A DNA stretch of 64,000 nucleotides from Dysgonomonadaceae bacterium zrk40 (GCA_016916535.1 CP070276.1:1612001-1676000); one strand, 5' to 3'. Shown: positions 18,082-28,000, counted from the first letter of the stretch. Program-made: numbers and translations. The notes: generated by a model from the sequence alone, not told the origin.

Positions 18082-18091
18082 AACCAGCATT

Positions 18092-19441
18092 ATGAACACA
18101 AAACTATTCAGAACAACACTTTTCACCGCTATAGCAGCTTTCCTCTTCACCGGCTGTGAGCATGAAACGCTCACAGACAACCTGGAAACACCTCCCGATA
18201 CCGAACGATGGATTACCGTGGCTGGTGCCCTGATGGGTGAAAACGCCGGTGATGGCAACGGGGGTACCATGGTCTATGCGGTCAGCTACGAGGATGCCCG
18301 TGACCCGAACATCTCCATCAACGTATTCGAGGAAGGATTTGGCGTGAAATCCAACCGTACCGCACGCCTGCAATCGTCAGAAGATGGCAACACCCTCTTC
18401 AACATCGCCTACACAGGTGAAAACGGAGGTGAGTTCTCCCGATACATCGTGAATGGTGGCAAGAACTTCATCCAGGAAGATGTGTCGGTGAGCATTGCGC
18501 AATATGCCGGCAGCTCGCCCCGCTGGGCCAAGTTGTTCGACGGTGATCAGGCCGGCATCGCAGTCAACGTGACAAATATCACCGCCAACAATGCAACATC
18601 AGGCTCCGGTGAACCCTTCCGCTACTACCGGGGCAGTGCCACCGTGCTGTCACTCGACCTGCAGAAAGTTGAGATCACAGGCTATAAGCAGTACCAGATA
18701 CCCCTCTCCGAGGAGGAGGAGCTGCAAGGACACACCCTCTTCCGGCTCGATGCACCGGTGCTGAACAAGACGGGCAACAAGGTAATCATCGGTACCTGGA
18801 TGCAGAAAAGAAACCCGCTGACGGGTGAAAGAGAAAGCGGCTTTGAACGGCTCGGCACCAAGTCGGTAGTGGTCGACTACCCCTCACTGGAGAACCCGCA
18901 GGTGATCACCTCCACGGTAGCCGACGGCGACTGCAGCGGCTATCGCAGTTTCAACAGCTTCCTCGGCGACGATGGCAACATCTACCAGGCAACACAGCGG
19001 GGCAGCAATGGCTCCTGGATCCTGCGGATTAACAGCAACAACCAATATGACAACACATACCGGTTCAGCCTTGACGAAGCTCTTGGTATCACCAACTCCT
19101 ACATCGAGAGCTGGCGCTATGCCGGTAACGGTATTGCCTACGTGATGTACAGCCACGACGGCTCCGCCCCCTCTACCTTCAATGCCGAAGAACGTCAGAG
19201 CTTCCTGGCACGAATCGATTTGACTGACAGAACAGCCCGTCAGGTGGAACTGCCTTATGACCCAGATCTCTATTTCTTCCAGTACCAGGGCTTCCTGGTG
19301 AATGGCGATGAGGTCTACGTTGCCGTCACCCCGGTGGGCAAGGATGGTCACATCTACATCCTCAACAGCCGCACCGGTGCCGTGACTAAGGGAGCCCGAC
19401 TCATTAACAAAGCGGGAAACCATTACATCGGAATTTATTGA
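18092..19441 (+). CDS. DUF4374-family lipoprotein, XusB-like (siderophore-binding)
   Basis: 449 residues. The signal peptide ends in a lipobox (FLFTG-C22) and is followed by acidic residues (EHETLTDN), which fits surface export in Bacteroidota. The mature protein is Gly-, Asn- and aromatic-rich with repeated beta-strand blade patterns (GNIYQATQRGSNGSWILRIN, GNGIAYVMYSHDG, GDEVYVAVTPVGKDGHIYIL), as expected of a beta-propeller. In Bacteroides XusB, a DUF4374 protein, is the cell-surface siderophore binder paired with the receptor. It is 10 bp downstream of the receptor gene. The family call is from overall pattern and context, not from a search. Confidence 0.78.
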   Translation: MNTKLFRTTLFTAIAAFLFTGCEHETLTDNLETPPDTERWITVAGALMGENAGDGNGGTMVYAVSYEDARDPNISINVFEEGFGVKSNRTARLQSSEDGNTLFNIAYTGENGGEFSRYIVNGGKNFIQEDVSVSIAQYAGSSPRWAKLFDGDQAGIAVNVTNITANNATSGSGEPFRYYRGSATVLSLDLQKVEITGYKQYQIPLSEEEELQGHTLFRLDAPVLNKTGNKVIIGTWMQKRNPLTGERESGFERLGTKSVVVDYPSLENPQVITSTVADGDCSGYRSFNSFLGDDGNIYQATQRGSNGSWILRINSNNQYDNTYRFSLDEALGITNSYIESWRYAGNGIAYVMYSHDGSAPSTFNAEERQSFLARIDLTDRTARQVELPYDPDLYFFQYQGFLVNGDEVYVAVTPVGKDGHIYILNSRTGAVTKGARLINKAGNHYIGIY

Positions 19442-19511
19442 ATCACAGGGTTGATCCTTCCCGAGGAACAGCTCCCGGGAGGGATACAACCCATAAACAT
19501 CATCCACTAAT

Positions 19512-20198
19512 ATGAAAAATTTACAACTTACCATTATCACTCTTTTTGCACTGTTTCTGATCACTTCTTGTCAGGGCAACGGTAAACAATCAGAAAAGAG
19601 TACCGCAGTTACAGCAAAGAGCGACAGTTTGAACTCAAACCAATCGAACCGCCGCCGGGGTCCCGACTACCAGGCACTCAAGCAGGAACTGCAACTGACA
19701 GGCGAGCAGGAAAAACAGTATGACGCGCTGCTGGAAAAATACCGCGGAATCCAGGAGGCCGGCCGTACTGCCTGGACAGGAGCCGACGGAAAGGTGGACA
19801 GGATGACGATGTTCGAAAAGATGGATGAACTTCGCAAACAGCAATCTGCCGAGATGGCAACCATCCTGAACGAAGAACAAATGAAGCAGTACGAAACCTT
19901 CACGGCACAGAACAGCCGTCGCCGGCCAGGTTATTCGGAAGAACTGATCAACCGTATCAAAGGCGAGCTCCAACTCGATGCATCGCAATCTCAGATGCTG
20001 GAGGCTGTGAACAAGGCATTTGAGAAGTCCTATCACGATGCGCACGATTTCTACCATGGCAATGGAGAACTGGCAAGGGATTATTGGAATCAATACGATG
20101 CGGAGCGAAAAAAAGCATTGAAACAGGTTTTCAACGAAACGCAATACGAACAGTACCTTGAAATCGTCAAGGATGTTACGCCTCAGGGCGGTCATTGA
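19512..20198 (+). CDS. Lipoprotein with two Spy/CpxP-like (LTxxQ) repeats
   Basis: 228 residues with a lipobox (FLITS-C20), then a polar linker to about 48. Two related helical units follow: residues about 50-135 (ELQLTGEQEKQYDALLEKYR ... ILNEEQMKQYETF) and about 145-222 (ELQLDASQSQMLEAVNKAF ... VFNETQYEQYLEIV). Each starts with an L-x-L-x-x-x-Q helix and ends with a N-E-x-Q-x-x-Q-Y motif, so the protein arose by internal duplication. LTxxQ proteins such as Spy and CpxP are periplasmic and bind metals or unfolded proteins. Its place between the XusB-like and XusC-like genes, 1 bp before the latter, suggests a role in the same uptake system. I know of no defined function for it. Confidence 0.75.
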   Translation: MKNLQLTIITLFALFLITSCQGNGKQSEKSTAVTAKSDSLNSNQSNRRRGPDYQALKQELQLTGEQEKQYDALLEKYRGIQEAGRTAWTGADGKVDRMTMFEKMDELRKQQSAEMATILNEEQMKQYETFTAQNSRRRPGYSEELINRIKGELQLDASQSQMLEAVNKAFEKSYHDAHDFYHGNGELARDYWNQYDAERKKALKQVFNETQYEQYLEIVKDVTPQGGH

Positions 20199-20199
20199 T

Positions 20200-21417
20200 A
20201 TGCGATTGCTAAAATCCCTGTTTCGAAAAAAGGGACGAAGTGAGTCCCTTTTCCGTTATCTGATATCACTCTCCCACCTCTGGTTGGGGCTGCTCTCATC
20301 CGTCGTGCTCTTCATCGTTTGCCTAGCGGGCAGCCTCTATGCCTTCCGCACCCCCTACCAGCAGTTCCAGAACCGCGAACTGCTGAATGCGGCAGTGCCT
20401 AAAGGAGAAAGTTTGTTGCAGGCTGAAGAAATTGAGTCGTTGTTTCACGACAGGGGAATGGTGATTGAGACAATCATACTCCCTTCTGGCAAAAAGAAAA
20501 ACCTGATCGTCTCCTACCGCGAAAGTGAAAGCAACCTGAGCAGCACTGGTTACTTCAACCCATACACAGGTGAGGAGGTAGAGGGACATTACAACCGGAA
20601 CTCTGAGCCCTTCTTTCAGATGCTGCTCAGCCTGCATAAAAATCTCCTGCTGGGAACAACGGGAAAGCAGGTAGTAGGAATATCGGTGATCATCTTCGTG
20701 ATCCTGCTCCTGTCGGGAATGATTCTCTGGTGGCCTAAATCCCGACGGTGGCGAACCATCAAGGCTTCACTCCAGGTGCGCTGGAAAGCAAACAGCTTCC
20801 AGCTGAACTACAGCCTGCACCGTGTACTGGGCGTCTATGCGTTTCTTCCGCTGCTCTTCATCTCCCTCACAGGATTGTATATCGCCTATCCCTGGATGAA
20901 GAACGCGGTAATCATCACCCTGGGGGGTGAACCAATCCTGCAGCAAGAAGCTCAGGCAGACAATGAGGTTTCGGATGCATTCGCGGCACTGATGGAGGAG
21001 ATGATGGAAAAAGAGGCGGAGAAGAGAGAAGGTCTGCAGAGGATTCGTTATTCGCTATCCGAGATAAAAGCGATGGCTGACAGCTACCTCGATTACCCAG
21101 CCACAACCACCATCGAGATGGCTGACGCTGAGAACCCACGCTACCGGGTGAGTAAAATCAACACCCACAACCTCCTCGGGGCCAAGGTTACCGATGCAGT
21201 CACTTTCGATCAGAAAGGTGAGATGCGCAGTCTTGAACGGTTCAGTGACCTTTCCTTACACCGCCAGTTCATCGATATCTCACTGCCGCTGCATACCGGC
21301 GAGATCATCGGCCTGCCCGGTATCCTTCTCTATGCGCTTACGTCGCTGATTGGATGCTCCCTACCGGTCACCGGTTTCCTCATCTGGTGGAAGAAAGCCG
21401 GGCGATCCGGCCGATAG
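20200..21417 (+). CDS. PepSY-domain inner-membrane protein, XusC-like
   Basis: 405 residues from the ATG at 20200, 1 nt after the preceding stop; an ATG at 20158 would overlap the previous gene by 41 bp. Four membrane segments are visible: [59 protein letters not shown] and [20 protein letters not shown]. Histidines at membrane borders ([34 protein letters not shown]) fit haem ligation, and the region between segments 3 and 4 is PepSY-like. Such proteins are thought to pass electrons across the inner membrane to reduce ferric siderophore; XusC is the homologue in the Bacteroides system. Its last 38 bp overlap the convergent dapL gene. Confidence 0.85.
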   Translation: MRLLKSLFRKKGRSESLFRYLISLSHLWLGLLSSVVLFIVCLAGSLYAFRTPYQQFQNRELLNAAVPKGESLLQAEEIESLFHDRGMVIETIILPSGKKKNLIVSYRESESNLSSTGYFNPYTGEEVEGHYNRNSEPFFQMLLSLHKNLLLGTTGKQVVGISVIIFVILLLSGMILWWPKSRRWRTIKASLQVRWKANSFQLNYSLHRVLGVYAFLPLLFISLTGLYIAYPWMKNAVIITLGGEPILQQEAQADNEVSDAFAALMEEMMEKEAEKREGLQRIRYSLSEIKAMADSYLDYPATTTIEMADAENPRYRVSKINTHNLLGAKVTDAVTFDQKGEMRSLERFSDLSLHRQFIDISLPLHTGEIIGLPGILLYALTSLIGCSLPVTGFLIWWKKAGRSGR

Positions 21418-22594
21418 CCTCAGTGGTACGCTCTGCGCTGTTGAAAGCGGTGAGGCGGAAATAGCCTTCACCGGCTTCGCCGAAACCGCTGCCTGGTGTC
21501 CCAACAATATGGCACTCTTCGAGCAGCCGGTCAAAGAACCGCCAGGAATCGAGTCCGTCAGGGCACTTCAGCCAGATGTATGGTGAGTGCTCTCCCCCGA
21601 AAACGGTATATCCATTTGCCATCAAGCCCTTTCTGATCACCATTGCATTCTGCATGTAGCTGTCGATCATCACCTGCATCTCCTTCTGCCCTTGCGGGGT
21701 ATAAACCGCTTCGGCAGCACGCTGGATGATGTAGGGAGTGCCGTTGAACTTGGTAGACTGCCTCCTGTTCCAGAGATGGTGAAGAGAGACCTCACCACCA
21801 CCGGTAGTGACCGATTTAAGCTCCCGGGGTACCACCGTGTAGCTGCACCGCAGCCCGGTGAAGCCGGCGCTCTTGGAGAAGGAGCGGAACTCGATGGCAC
21901 ATCGTTTGGCACCCTCGATCTCATAGATGCTGCGGGGGATGGTCTCATCGCGAATGAACGCCTCATAGGCGGCATCGAACAGAATCAGGCTTCCGTTCTC
22001 CAGTGCCCAGTCGACCCACTTCGTGAGTTCCTCCCGTGTCATCACAGTGCCGGTAGGGTTGTTGGGATAGCAGAGATAGACAATATCCACCCTCTCTTCC
22101 GGCAGTTCCGGCAGAAAGCCGTTCTCCTCACTGCAGCGCAACAGTCGTATCCTGCCGCTCTTGCCGATGCGCATCAGGGTGGTATCGAGGTAAACCGGGT
22201 AGACCGGGTCGGTGATGGCTACCAGATTCCCCTCTCCCAGGATATCGCCGATGTTGCCGGTGTCGCTCTTGGAGCCGTCGCTCACGAAGATCTCACCGGG
22301 AGAGATGCCAATACCCCGCTTTTGGAAGTCGGTCTCGGCAATCGCCTCCCGCAGGAAAGCATACCCCTGTTCGGGGCCGTAGCCGCGGAAGCTCTCCTTT
22401 ACCCCCATTTCATCTACTGCCCCATGAAGGGCACTGATCACAGCCGGAGTGAGGGGCAGCGTAACGTCACCGATGCCAAGCCGTATGATGTCAGCATCGG
22501 GATGAGCAGCACGAAAATGCTTCACTTTCCCGGCAATGGTACTAAACAGATAGCTCTCACCGAGCTGAAGATAGTGTTGGTTTATTTGAAACAT
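21380..22594 (-). CDS. dapL: LL-diaminopimelate aminotransferase
   Basis: 404 residues from the ATG at 22594 ([20 protein letters not shown]); an ATG at 22624 adds ten residues unlike the family and reaches into dapF. It is a fold-type-I PLP enzyme that makes LL-diaminopimelate directly from tetrahydrodipicolinate and glutamate, bypassing succinylated or acetylated intermediates. Visible features are [63 protein letters not shown], and the PLP-lysine segment [16 protein letters not shown]. It is 26 bp downstream of dapF, so the two steps to meso-diaminopimelate are adjacent. The 3' end overlaps the convergent XusC-like gene by 38 bp. Confidence 0.94.
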   Translation of the reverse strand: MFQINQHYLQLGESYLFSTIAGKVKHFRAAHPDADIIRLGIGDVTLPLTPAVISALHGAVDEMGVKESFRGYGPEQGYAFLREAIAETDFQKRGIGISPGEIFVSDGSKSDTGNIGDILGEGNLVAITDPVYPVYLDTTLMRIGKSGRIRLLRCSEENGFLPELPEERVDIVYLCYPNNPTGTVMTREELTKWVDWALENGSLILFDAAYEAFIRDETIPRSIYEIEGAKRCAIEFRSFSKSAGFTGLRCSYTVVPRELKSVTTGGGEVSLHHLWNRRQSTKFNGTPYIIQRAAEAVYTPQGQKEMQVMIDSYMQNAMVIRKGLMANGYTVFGGEHSPYIWLKCPDGLDSWRFFDRLLEECHIVGTPGSGFGEAGEGYFRLTAFNSAERTTEAIGRIARLSSTR

Positions 22595-22620
22595 AATATG
22601 TTGATGTGTTGTTGTGTGAA

Positions 22621-23460
22621 TCAATGCACCTCTCCTTTGAAAACGAAGTGGGCATCGCCTGTAAGAAAAACCCTGTTCTGCTCCCTATCCCACTCCACCC
22701 GGAGGTCGCCGCCACGAAGATGAACCAATGCTGCAGGATCGGCACGCCCGGTCAGCACTGCGGCAGCCAGCGCTGCACAGGCACCACTTCCACAGGCGAG
22801 TGTCTCACCGCTGCCACGCTCCCAGACACGCATCCGAAGCTCACTGGGGCTGATGATCTCCAGGAACTCCACGTTGGTACGCTGCGGGAAGAGTGGATGA
22901 TGCTCAATCACGCGGCCGATAAGGGGCAGATCAAGTTTGTCAATCTCCTCATTGAATATCACCACGTGGGGATTGCCCATAGAGATGAAGGTGACAGGAT
23001 AGCGCGCTCCTGCTGCTTCCAGGGGATGCTCAACAATCTCCGACAACAGAGACTGAGGTGGTTGCATCAGGCTCCCGTCGGTCATCGCGGGACCCATATC
23101 CACACGCACCTGTATAACCTGATTGCAACCGTCAGCAACCGTCAGCTGCAGTTGTTTGATGCCCGACAGCGTCTGCAAAGCAATCTCACGCTTGTTGGTG
23201 AGTCCCCGCTCGTAAAGGTATTTCCCCACACAGCGTGCGGCATTGCCGCACATCAGTCCCTCGCTGCCATCGGCATTGAACATCCGCATGGAGAAATCGC
23301 CCACTTCTGAAGGCCCGATCAACACCACTCCGTCGCCCCCGACCCCGAAATGGCGGTCGCTCAGTTTCCGTGAGAGAGCAGCAGGATCCTCAATCCGCTC
23401 CTCGAAGAGGTTGATATAGATATAATCGTTGCCGGCGGCATGCATCTTTTCGAATTTCAT
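22621..23460 (-). CDS. dapF: Diaminopimelate epimerase
   Basis: 279 residues, standard length. It epimerises LL- to meso-diaminopimelate for lysine and peptidoglycan. The two catalytic cysteines are C71 ([13 protein letters not shown]) and C223 ([13 protein letters not shown]). Other family motifs are [13 protein letters not shown] at the N-terminus, [22 protein letters not shown], and [14 protein letters not shown]. The ATG at 23460 gives the conserved start. It heads a dapF-dapL pair. A terminator-like hairpin with a T7 run lies 33-70 nt upstream on the same strand; it could close the preceding ABC operon or act as an attenuator. Confidence 0.95.
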   Translation of the reverse strand: MKFEKMHAAGNDYIYINLFEERIEDPAALSRKLSDRHFGVGGDGVVLIGPSEVGDFSMRMFNADGSEGLMCGNAARCVGKYLYERGLTNKREIALQTLSGIKQLQLTVADGCNQVIQVRVDMGPAMTDGSLMQPPQSLLSEIVEHPLEAAGARYPVTFISMGNPHVVIFNEEIDKLDLPLIGRVIEHHPLFPQRTNVEFLEIISPSELRMRVWERGSGETLACGSGACAALAAAVLTGRADPAALVHLRGGDLRVEWDREQNRVFLTGDAHFVFKGEVH

Positions 23461-23492
23461 TGTTATCCCTGTTTATGCCCTTTCTCCAAATG

Positions 23493-23529
23493 AAAAAAAG
23501 CTGTCTGACTTCCATGGGAACCAAACAGC
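23493..23529 (-). terminator. Terminator-like hairpin upstream of dapF (ABC operon end or dapF leader attenuator)
   Basis: On the minus strand GCTGTTTGGTT pairs with AAGTCAGACAGC (11 bp with three G-U pairs) and is followed by T7. It lies 105 bp after the ABC permease stop and 33 bp before dapF. A -7-like TATATTTG is found upstream of it (23597-23590), and TTCATTTG, one mismatch from consensus, directly after it. Confidence 0.65.
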
Positions 23530-23633
23530 ATTATGAAAGGCTTACACCCGAAGAAAGGGGTTATTTGTATACATTTGCTACTTGTACGGCAAATATACAA
23601 CATTTTGTCGGATTTTCAGCCATAATATTGCGC

Positions 23634-24977
23634 TTATTTATACCGCACCCATTTGAACATCTCCTTGAGCGATGGCTTCTTCCCATACATCAGGATTCCC
23701 ACGCGGTAGATCTTGGCAGCAACCACAGAGATCAGTATAAAAGTGCCGTAGAGCAGCAGGATGGAGAGGAGCTTCTCCCAGAGGGGAATGCCAAAGGGAA
23801 TACGCACCATCATCACGATGGGGGAACTGAAGGGGATCAGTGATGCCCAGAAGGCAAGTGGCCCGTCGGGGTTGTTCACGCTGTAGAAGCCGGCGAAGAA
23901 GGCGAACATGATCAGCAGGGTGACCGGTGTGAGGAACTGACTGGTATCCTCCTCACTGTCGACCGCCGAGGCGAACATGGCAAAGATGGAGGCGTAAAGC
24001 ACGTAACCGCCGATGAAGAAGAGCAGGAAGAAGAGAATCACCTCCAGCCAGTTGATGCTGAGGATGGCACTCATGATGCCCTGCATTTCCACTCCGCCCA
24101 CATTGCCCATGGCGCTCATATCGGCCATGCCTCCCATGCCGCTGCTCATGGATGCAACCTGTTCGGGTGAGGCGATGAAGAGCGATAGCAGGCTGAAAAG
24201 CCCCCCGGCGAGGATGCCCCAGATAGCAAGCTGGGTGATACCCACCAGGCCGATCCCCACGATTTTGCCGATGAGCAGGTTGACCGGTTTCACCGAGGAG
24301 ACCATCACCTCCACGATGCGTGTCTTCTTCTCCTCCAGCACGGCCTGCATCACCATGTTGCCGTACATCAGGATGAACATGTAGATCAGGATGGTGAAGA
24401 CCATGCCGATGATGGTGGCCACTTCGGTGGAAGACTCGGTGACGCTGCCGTCATCCCCCATCCGCAAGGTCTGCAGGGAGATGGAGGGTCTCTCTTCAAG
24501 GATCTCCCGTACCTGCGTGATGGCTTCGCTATCCACCTCCCCGCTGCCGGAAAGCTGATCGAGTCGTTGCTGCGTCACTTTCTCCCGCAGCGTCTGACGG
24601 ATGAGTGACTGCAACTCCTGCGGCGACTGTTTCTCGGAAGTGAGCGATACCGATCCCTGATCGTTGCTCAGGTCGCCGGTGATCTGCAGGATGGCAAAGA
24701 GCTCTCCCCCTACCTTCGTCTGGGCGTCTGCCTGAGCTTCTTCGCCAATAACCTCGAAATGAAATGTTTCGGTCGATTGCAGCAGGGGGGCATAGATGCC
24801 GCTCCGGTCGATCACGGCAATCCGTTTCACCTCCCCGTCGTTGAGGGTGGAGAGCCAGAGCGGCAGAAAGGTAAGCCCTACCATCAACAGCGGCATCAAC
24901 AACGTGAGGATGATAAATGACTTTTTACGAACCCGGGTGATGTATTCCCGTTGGATGACTAAACTAAGTGTGTTCAT
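23634..24977 (-). CDS. ABC-2-type transporter permease (NatB-like)
   Basis: 447 residues from the ATG at 24977 (MNTLSLVIQREYITRVRKKS); an upstream ATG at 25067 adds 30 residues and overlaps the ATPase gene, so it is rejected. Topology: one N-terminal membrane segment (FIILTLLMPLLMVGLTFLPL), a large extracytoplasmic domain of about 150 residues, then five to six segments from about residue 205 to the end (MVFTILIYMFILMYGNMVMQ, VGIGLVGITQLAIWGILAGG, ILFFLLFFIGGYVLYASIFA). This is the ABC2_membrane_3/NatB layout. A Met/Gly-rich loop sits near residue 300. The ATPase is encoded 58 bp upstream on the same strand. Sodium export is the namesake role, but the substrate here is unknown. Confidence 0.87.
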   Translation of the reverse strand: MNTLSLVIQREYITRVRKKSFIILTLLMPLLMVGLTFLPLWLSTLNDGEVKRIAVIDRSGIYAPLLQSTETFHFEVIGEEAQADAQTKVGGELFAILQITGDLSNDQGSVSLTSEKQSPQELQSLIRQTLREKVTQQRLDQLSGSGEVDSEAITQVREILEERPSISLQTLRMGDDGSVTESSTEVATIIGMVFTILIYMFILMYGNMVMQAVLEEKKTRIVEVMVSSVKPVNLLIGKIVGIGLVGITQLAIWGILAGGLFSLLSLFIASPEQVASMSSGMGGMADMSAMGNVGGVEMQGIMSAILSINWLEVILFFLLFFIGGYVLYASIFAMFASAVDSEEDTSQFLTPVTLLIMFAFFAGFYSVNNPDGPLAFWASLIPFSSPIVMMVRIPFGIPLWEKLLSILLLYGTFILISVVAAKIYRVGILMYGKKPSLKEMFKWVRYK

Positions 24978-25035
24978 ATGTTTGTGCGATTGATTCGGAT
25001 GAAATGATAATGAGGTTCTCAAGCAGTAAAAAGGA

Positions 25036-25935
25036 TTACTGGGTGACGGTCTGAATAAATACATCATTCATGGTGGGCAGCTCTTCGTCGTAGCTCACAA
25101 CCTCGTAACGGTCGAAGATTAGTTTCGCCAGCTCATTGCTGCTGATGTTCTCTGTCTTGCGAATGCGCAGGTCGATGAACTCGTGGTAGGGTTCTTTCGA
25201 GAGCAGGGTAAAAGAGGGGTGCTCCAGATCAAACCCGTTGCCGTAGAGCCGGAAGCGGAAGATGCCGGGACGATGCTCATTGCGAATGTCGTAGACGCGT
25301 CCCTGCAGCACCACCTCCGACTTGTGAATCAGGGCGATATTGTCGCAAAGCGCCTCCACCGACTCCATGTTGTGGGTGGAGAGAATGATGGTCTTGCCCT
25401 CCTCCTTGAGGCGGAGCATCTCATTCTTCACGATATCGGCATTCACAGGGTCGAAGCCGCTAAAAGGCTCGTCGAAGATGAGCAGGTCGGGGTTGTGGAT
25501 CACGGTTGAGATGAACTGCACCTTCTGCTGCATCCCCTTGGAGAGCTCCTCCACTTTGCGGTTGTACCAGCTCGTGATGTCGAACCGCTTGAACCAGATC
25601 ATCAGCTCCCTGTGGGCATCTTGTTTCGACATACCGCGCAGCTGTGCCAGGTACATCGCCTGCTCACCCACCTTCATCTTCTTGTATAGTCCACGCTCTT
25701 CGGGCAGGTAACCGATGCGGTAGACATCCTCCGCCCGTGAGGGGCGCCCTTCGAGGAGTACCTCCCCGCTATCGGGTGCCGTGATACGGGTGATGATACG
25801 GATCAGGGTGGTCTTACCGGCACCGTTCGGTCCCAGCAATCCGAAAACGGTGCCCTGTGGCACCGATATGTTCACCTTGTTGAGCGCCAGGTGATGGGCA
25901 TACTGTTTTACAACTTCTTTGGTTTCAAGATACAT
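25036..25935 (-). CDS. ABC transporter ATP-binding protein (NatA-like)
   Basis: 299 residues. Walker A GPNGAGKTTLIRII near residue 36, Q-loop YLPEERGLYKKM, signature LSKGMQQKVQF (an LSGGQ variant), Walker B LLIFDEPFSGFDP and the H-loop ILSTHNMES are all intact. The last 75 residues match the DUF4162 tail of NatA-type ATPases. With the permease encoded 58 bp downstream it forms an ABC-2 exporter. It begins 28 bp after dnaG on the same strand, so the three genes are probably one transcript. Nothing in the sequence reveals the transported compound. Confidence 0.9.
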   Translation of the reverse strand: MYLETKEVVKQYAHHLALNKVNISVPQGTVFGLLGPNGAGKTTLIRIITRITAPDSGEVLLEGRPSRAEDVYRIGYLPEERGLYKKMKVGEQAMYLAQLRGMSKQDAHRELMIWFKRFDITSWYNRKVEELSKGMQQKVQFISTVIHNPDLLIFDEPFSGFDPVNADIVKNEMLRLKEEGKTIILSTHNMESVEALCDNIALIHKSEVVLQGRVYDIRNEHRPGIFRFRLYGNGFDLEHPSFTLLSKEPYHEFIDLRIRKTENISSNELAKLIFDRYEVVSYDEELPTMNDVFIQTVTQ

Positions 25936-25963
25936 ATTGGTACTTCTATTTGTTGTTTCCGTT

Positions 25964-28000
25964 TTAATATTTCAGGATGATTCGTTCTCCCAGCTCCTTG
26001 GCCAGCAGTTTCTTGATCTGCTGCAACTGTTGCAACTGGACAATCAGTTCGCTCTCATCATCCGAAGAAGCATTTTTCAGCGCCTTCTTCACCGCTTCTA
26101 TCCGCTGCAACACATAGGCATTCTTCAACTCAGTGGTGGCACGCGGAACATAGCTTTGGAGCAGGTTCTGTTCCAGCAGACGGGAACTTTGGTCTCCCAG
26201 CTCCTCTCCCAGGATCCGGGAGTGAATCTTGCTCAACTGATAGCGATCGCTCATCAGCTCAGAGGCCAGGTGGCTGATCTCCTGGTCGGAATGTGAGATG
26301 AAGTGACGGCCGGAGTTAAATGCTGCATCTTCCATGTGTTCAGACGCCTCCTGAAAGATGCGAAGGTAGAGCGCATTGGTGAAAACAATGTTGTCGCGTT
26401 CCAGGTCAAAAAGCACAAATTCAGTTACACCGGGACCCTCCTCCACCAGGACATCCTCTTCTACCACTTTCTTTCCCTCCTTCCGCTTTTGCTTCTCATA
26501 CTTGCGATATATGGGGGTGTTGCCGTAGCGGATCACGTAGCGAATCACCTCCCGCTCGTATCGCTCATAAGGTCCAACCTTGACTGTTTTACCCAATTTC
26601 TGGGTGGCAGCGTTCACAGTGGCCGATACAACCTCTGTTCTAGATGCCGCCACAGTCTCCTCCCGCTCCTGCTGCTCCTTCTTGCGGTCGTAGTTGCGGC
26701 GTCTTATCCTGTTGGTCTCTGCAATCAGTACCCTTTCCTGGATCTGAAGCATCTGCGCAGATTCTTGTATGTATACCGAACGGGTGATGGAATTGGGTAT
26801 CAGGGCGATGCTCTCCACCACGTTGGAGATGAGACCGGCTCTTTTTACAGGGTCATCACCGGTCTCCTCCAGCAGCAGCTGCGTCTTGAAACGGATGAAG
26901 TCAACCTCGTGGTCAGCGATGAAACGATTGAACTGCTCCGCATTCTGCCTGCGGGCAAACGAGTCGGGATCCTCCCCCTCGGGCAATAGCACCACCTTGA
27001 CATTCATGCCGTCCTCCAGCAACAGGTCGATGCCCCGCAGGGCCGCCTTGATGCCGGCGGCATCGCCATCGTAGAGTACGGTAATATTCTCCGAGAAACG
27101 GTGAATCATGCGTATCTGACCGTGGGTGAGTGCGGTTCCCGAGGAAGCCACTACGTTCTCGATCCCTGCCTGGTGCATAGAGATCACATCGGTATAACCC
27201 TCCACCAGGAAGCACTTGTCTTGCTTCACGATGGCATTTTTAGCGAAATAGATGCCGTATAGTTCTCTGCTCTTCGAATAAATCTCGCTCTCGGGAGAGT
27301 TGACATACTTGCCCACGTTCTCCACCTTCTTGAGGATTCGCCCTCCAAAGGCAACCACCTTTCCCGAGAGGGTGTGCACCGGGAAGAGCACCCTTCCGCG
27401 GAAACGATCCACCAGCGGCCTGTTGTCATCTCCTCCGGCAGAAAGACCTGTTTTCAACAGGTAGTCGCGCCGGTATCCCGATTTCTGAGCTTCAGAAGAG
27501 AAAGCGTCTCGCTGCTCCAGGCTGTAACCCAGTTGGAATTTCTTCACGATGTCATCTCGGAAACCTCGCTCCCGGAAATAGCTTAGCCCCACCGCTTTTC
27601 CCTCCGGGTGGCTGTGAAGGATCTTCACAAAATAGTCGCGGGCATACTCGTTGAGAATGAACATGCTCTCACGATCGCTCTGGGCCTGCTTCTCCTCATC
27701 GGTATACTCCTTCTCCACCACCTCGATGCCATACTTGCGGGCAATGTATTTGAGGGCCTCGTAGTAGGAGAGCTGCTCGTGCTTCATCACGAAATGGATG
27801 GGTGAGCCACCCTCGCCACAAGCAAAGCACTTGCAGATATTCTTGGAGGGAGAGACGTAGAAGGATGGAGTGCGGTCGTCATGGAAGGGACACAATCCCA
27901 CGTAGTTGACTCCCCTGCGTCGGAGTGTGACGAAGTCGGAGACTACATCCACGATCTGCGCGGCATCCTGAATACGTGCTATGGTGAGATGATCGATCAT
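25964..28000 (-). CDS. dnaG: DNA primase
   Basis: 678 residues. Order: N-terminal CHC2-type zinc finger (LCPFHDDRTPSF ... CKCFACGEGGSPIHF, about residues 38-65), the catalytic core beginning at about 125, the TOPRIM domain (KCFLVEGYTDVISMHQAG near 262, then TVLYDGDAAGIKAALRGID), and a C-terminal helicase-binding domain of about 240 residues. The C-terminal half has a charged basic stretch (RIRRRNYDRKKEQQEREE) near residue 433. It synthesises RNA primers for the replisome. The ATG at 28000 gives the conserved IARIQDAAQIVDVVSDFV. It heads a transcript with the ABC transporter genes. Confidence 0.95.
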   Translation of the reverse strand: MIDHLTIARIQDAAQIVDVVSDFVTLRRRGVNYVGLCPFHDDRTPSFYVSPSKNICKCFACGEGGSPIHFVMKHEQLSYYEALKYIARKYGIEVVEKEYTDEEKQAQSDRESMFILNEYARDYFVKILHSHPEGKAVGLSYFRERGFRDDIVKKFQLGYSLEQRDAFSSEAQKSGYRRDYLLKTGLSAGGDDNRPLVDRFRGRVLFPVHTLSGKVVAFGGRILKKVENVGKYVNSPESEIYSKSRELYGIYFAKNAIVKQDKCFLVEGYTDVISMHQAGIENVVASSGTALTHGQIRMIHRFSENITVLYDGDAAGIKAALRGIDLLLEDGMNVKVVLLPEGEDPDSFARRQNAEQFNRFIADHEVDFIRFKTQLLLEETGDDPVKRAGLISNVVESIALIPNSITRSVYIQESAQMLQIQERVLIAETNRIRRRNYDRKKEQQEREETVAASRTEVVSATVNAATQKLGKTVKVGPYERYEREVIRYVIRYGNTPIYRKYEKQKRKEGKKVVEEDVLVEEGPGVTEFVLFDLERDNIVFTNALYLRIFQEASEHMEDAAFNSGRHFISHSDQEISHLASELMSDRYQLSKIHSRILGEELGDQSSRLLEQNLLQSYVPRATTELKNAYVLQRIEAVKKALKNASSDDESELIVQLQQLQQIKKLLAKELGERIILKY

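Noticed and set aside
21587-22723. 378-codon plus-strand frame over dapL
   Set aside because: Antisense shadow; dapL has the PLP-lysine and family motifs in full.
23460-23600. Lysine riboswitch in the dapF leader
   Set aside because: The leader is too short and lacks the five-helix lysine-aptamer pattern; only one hairpin is evident.
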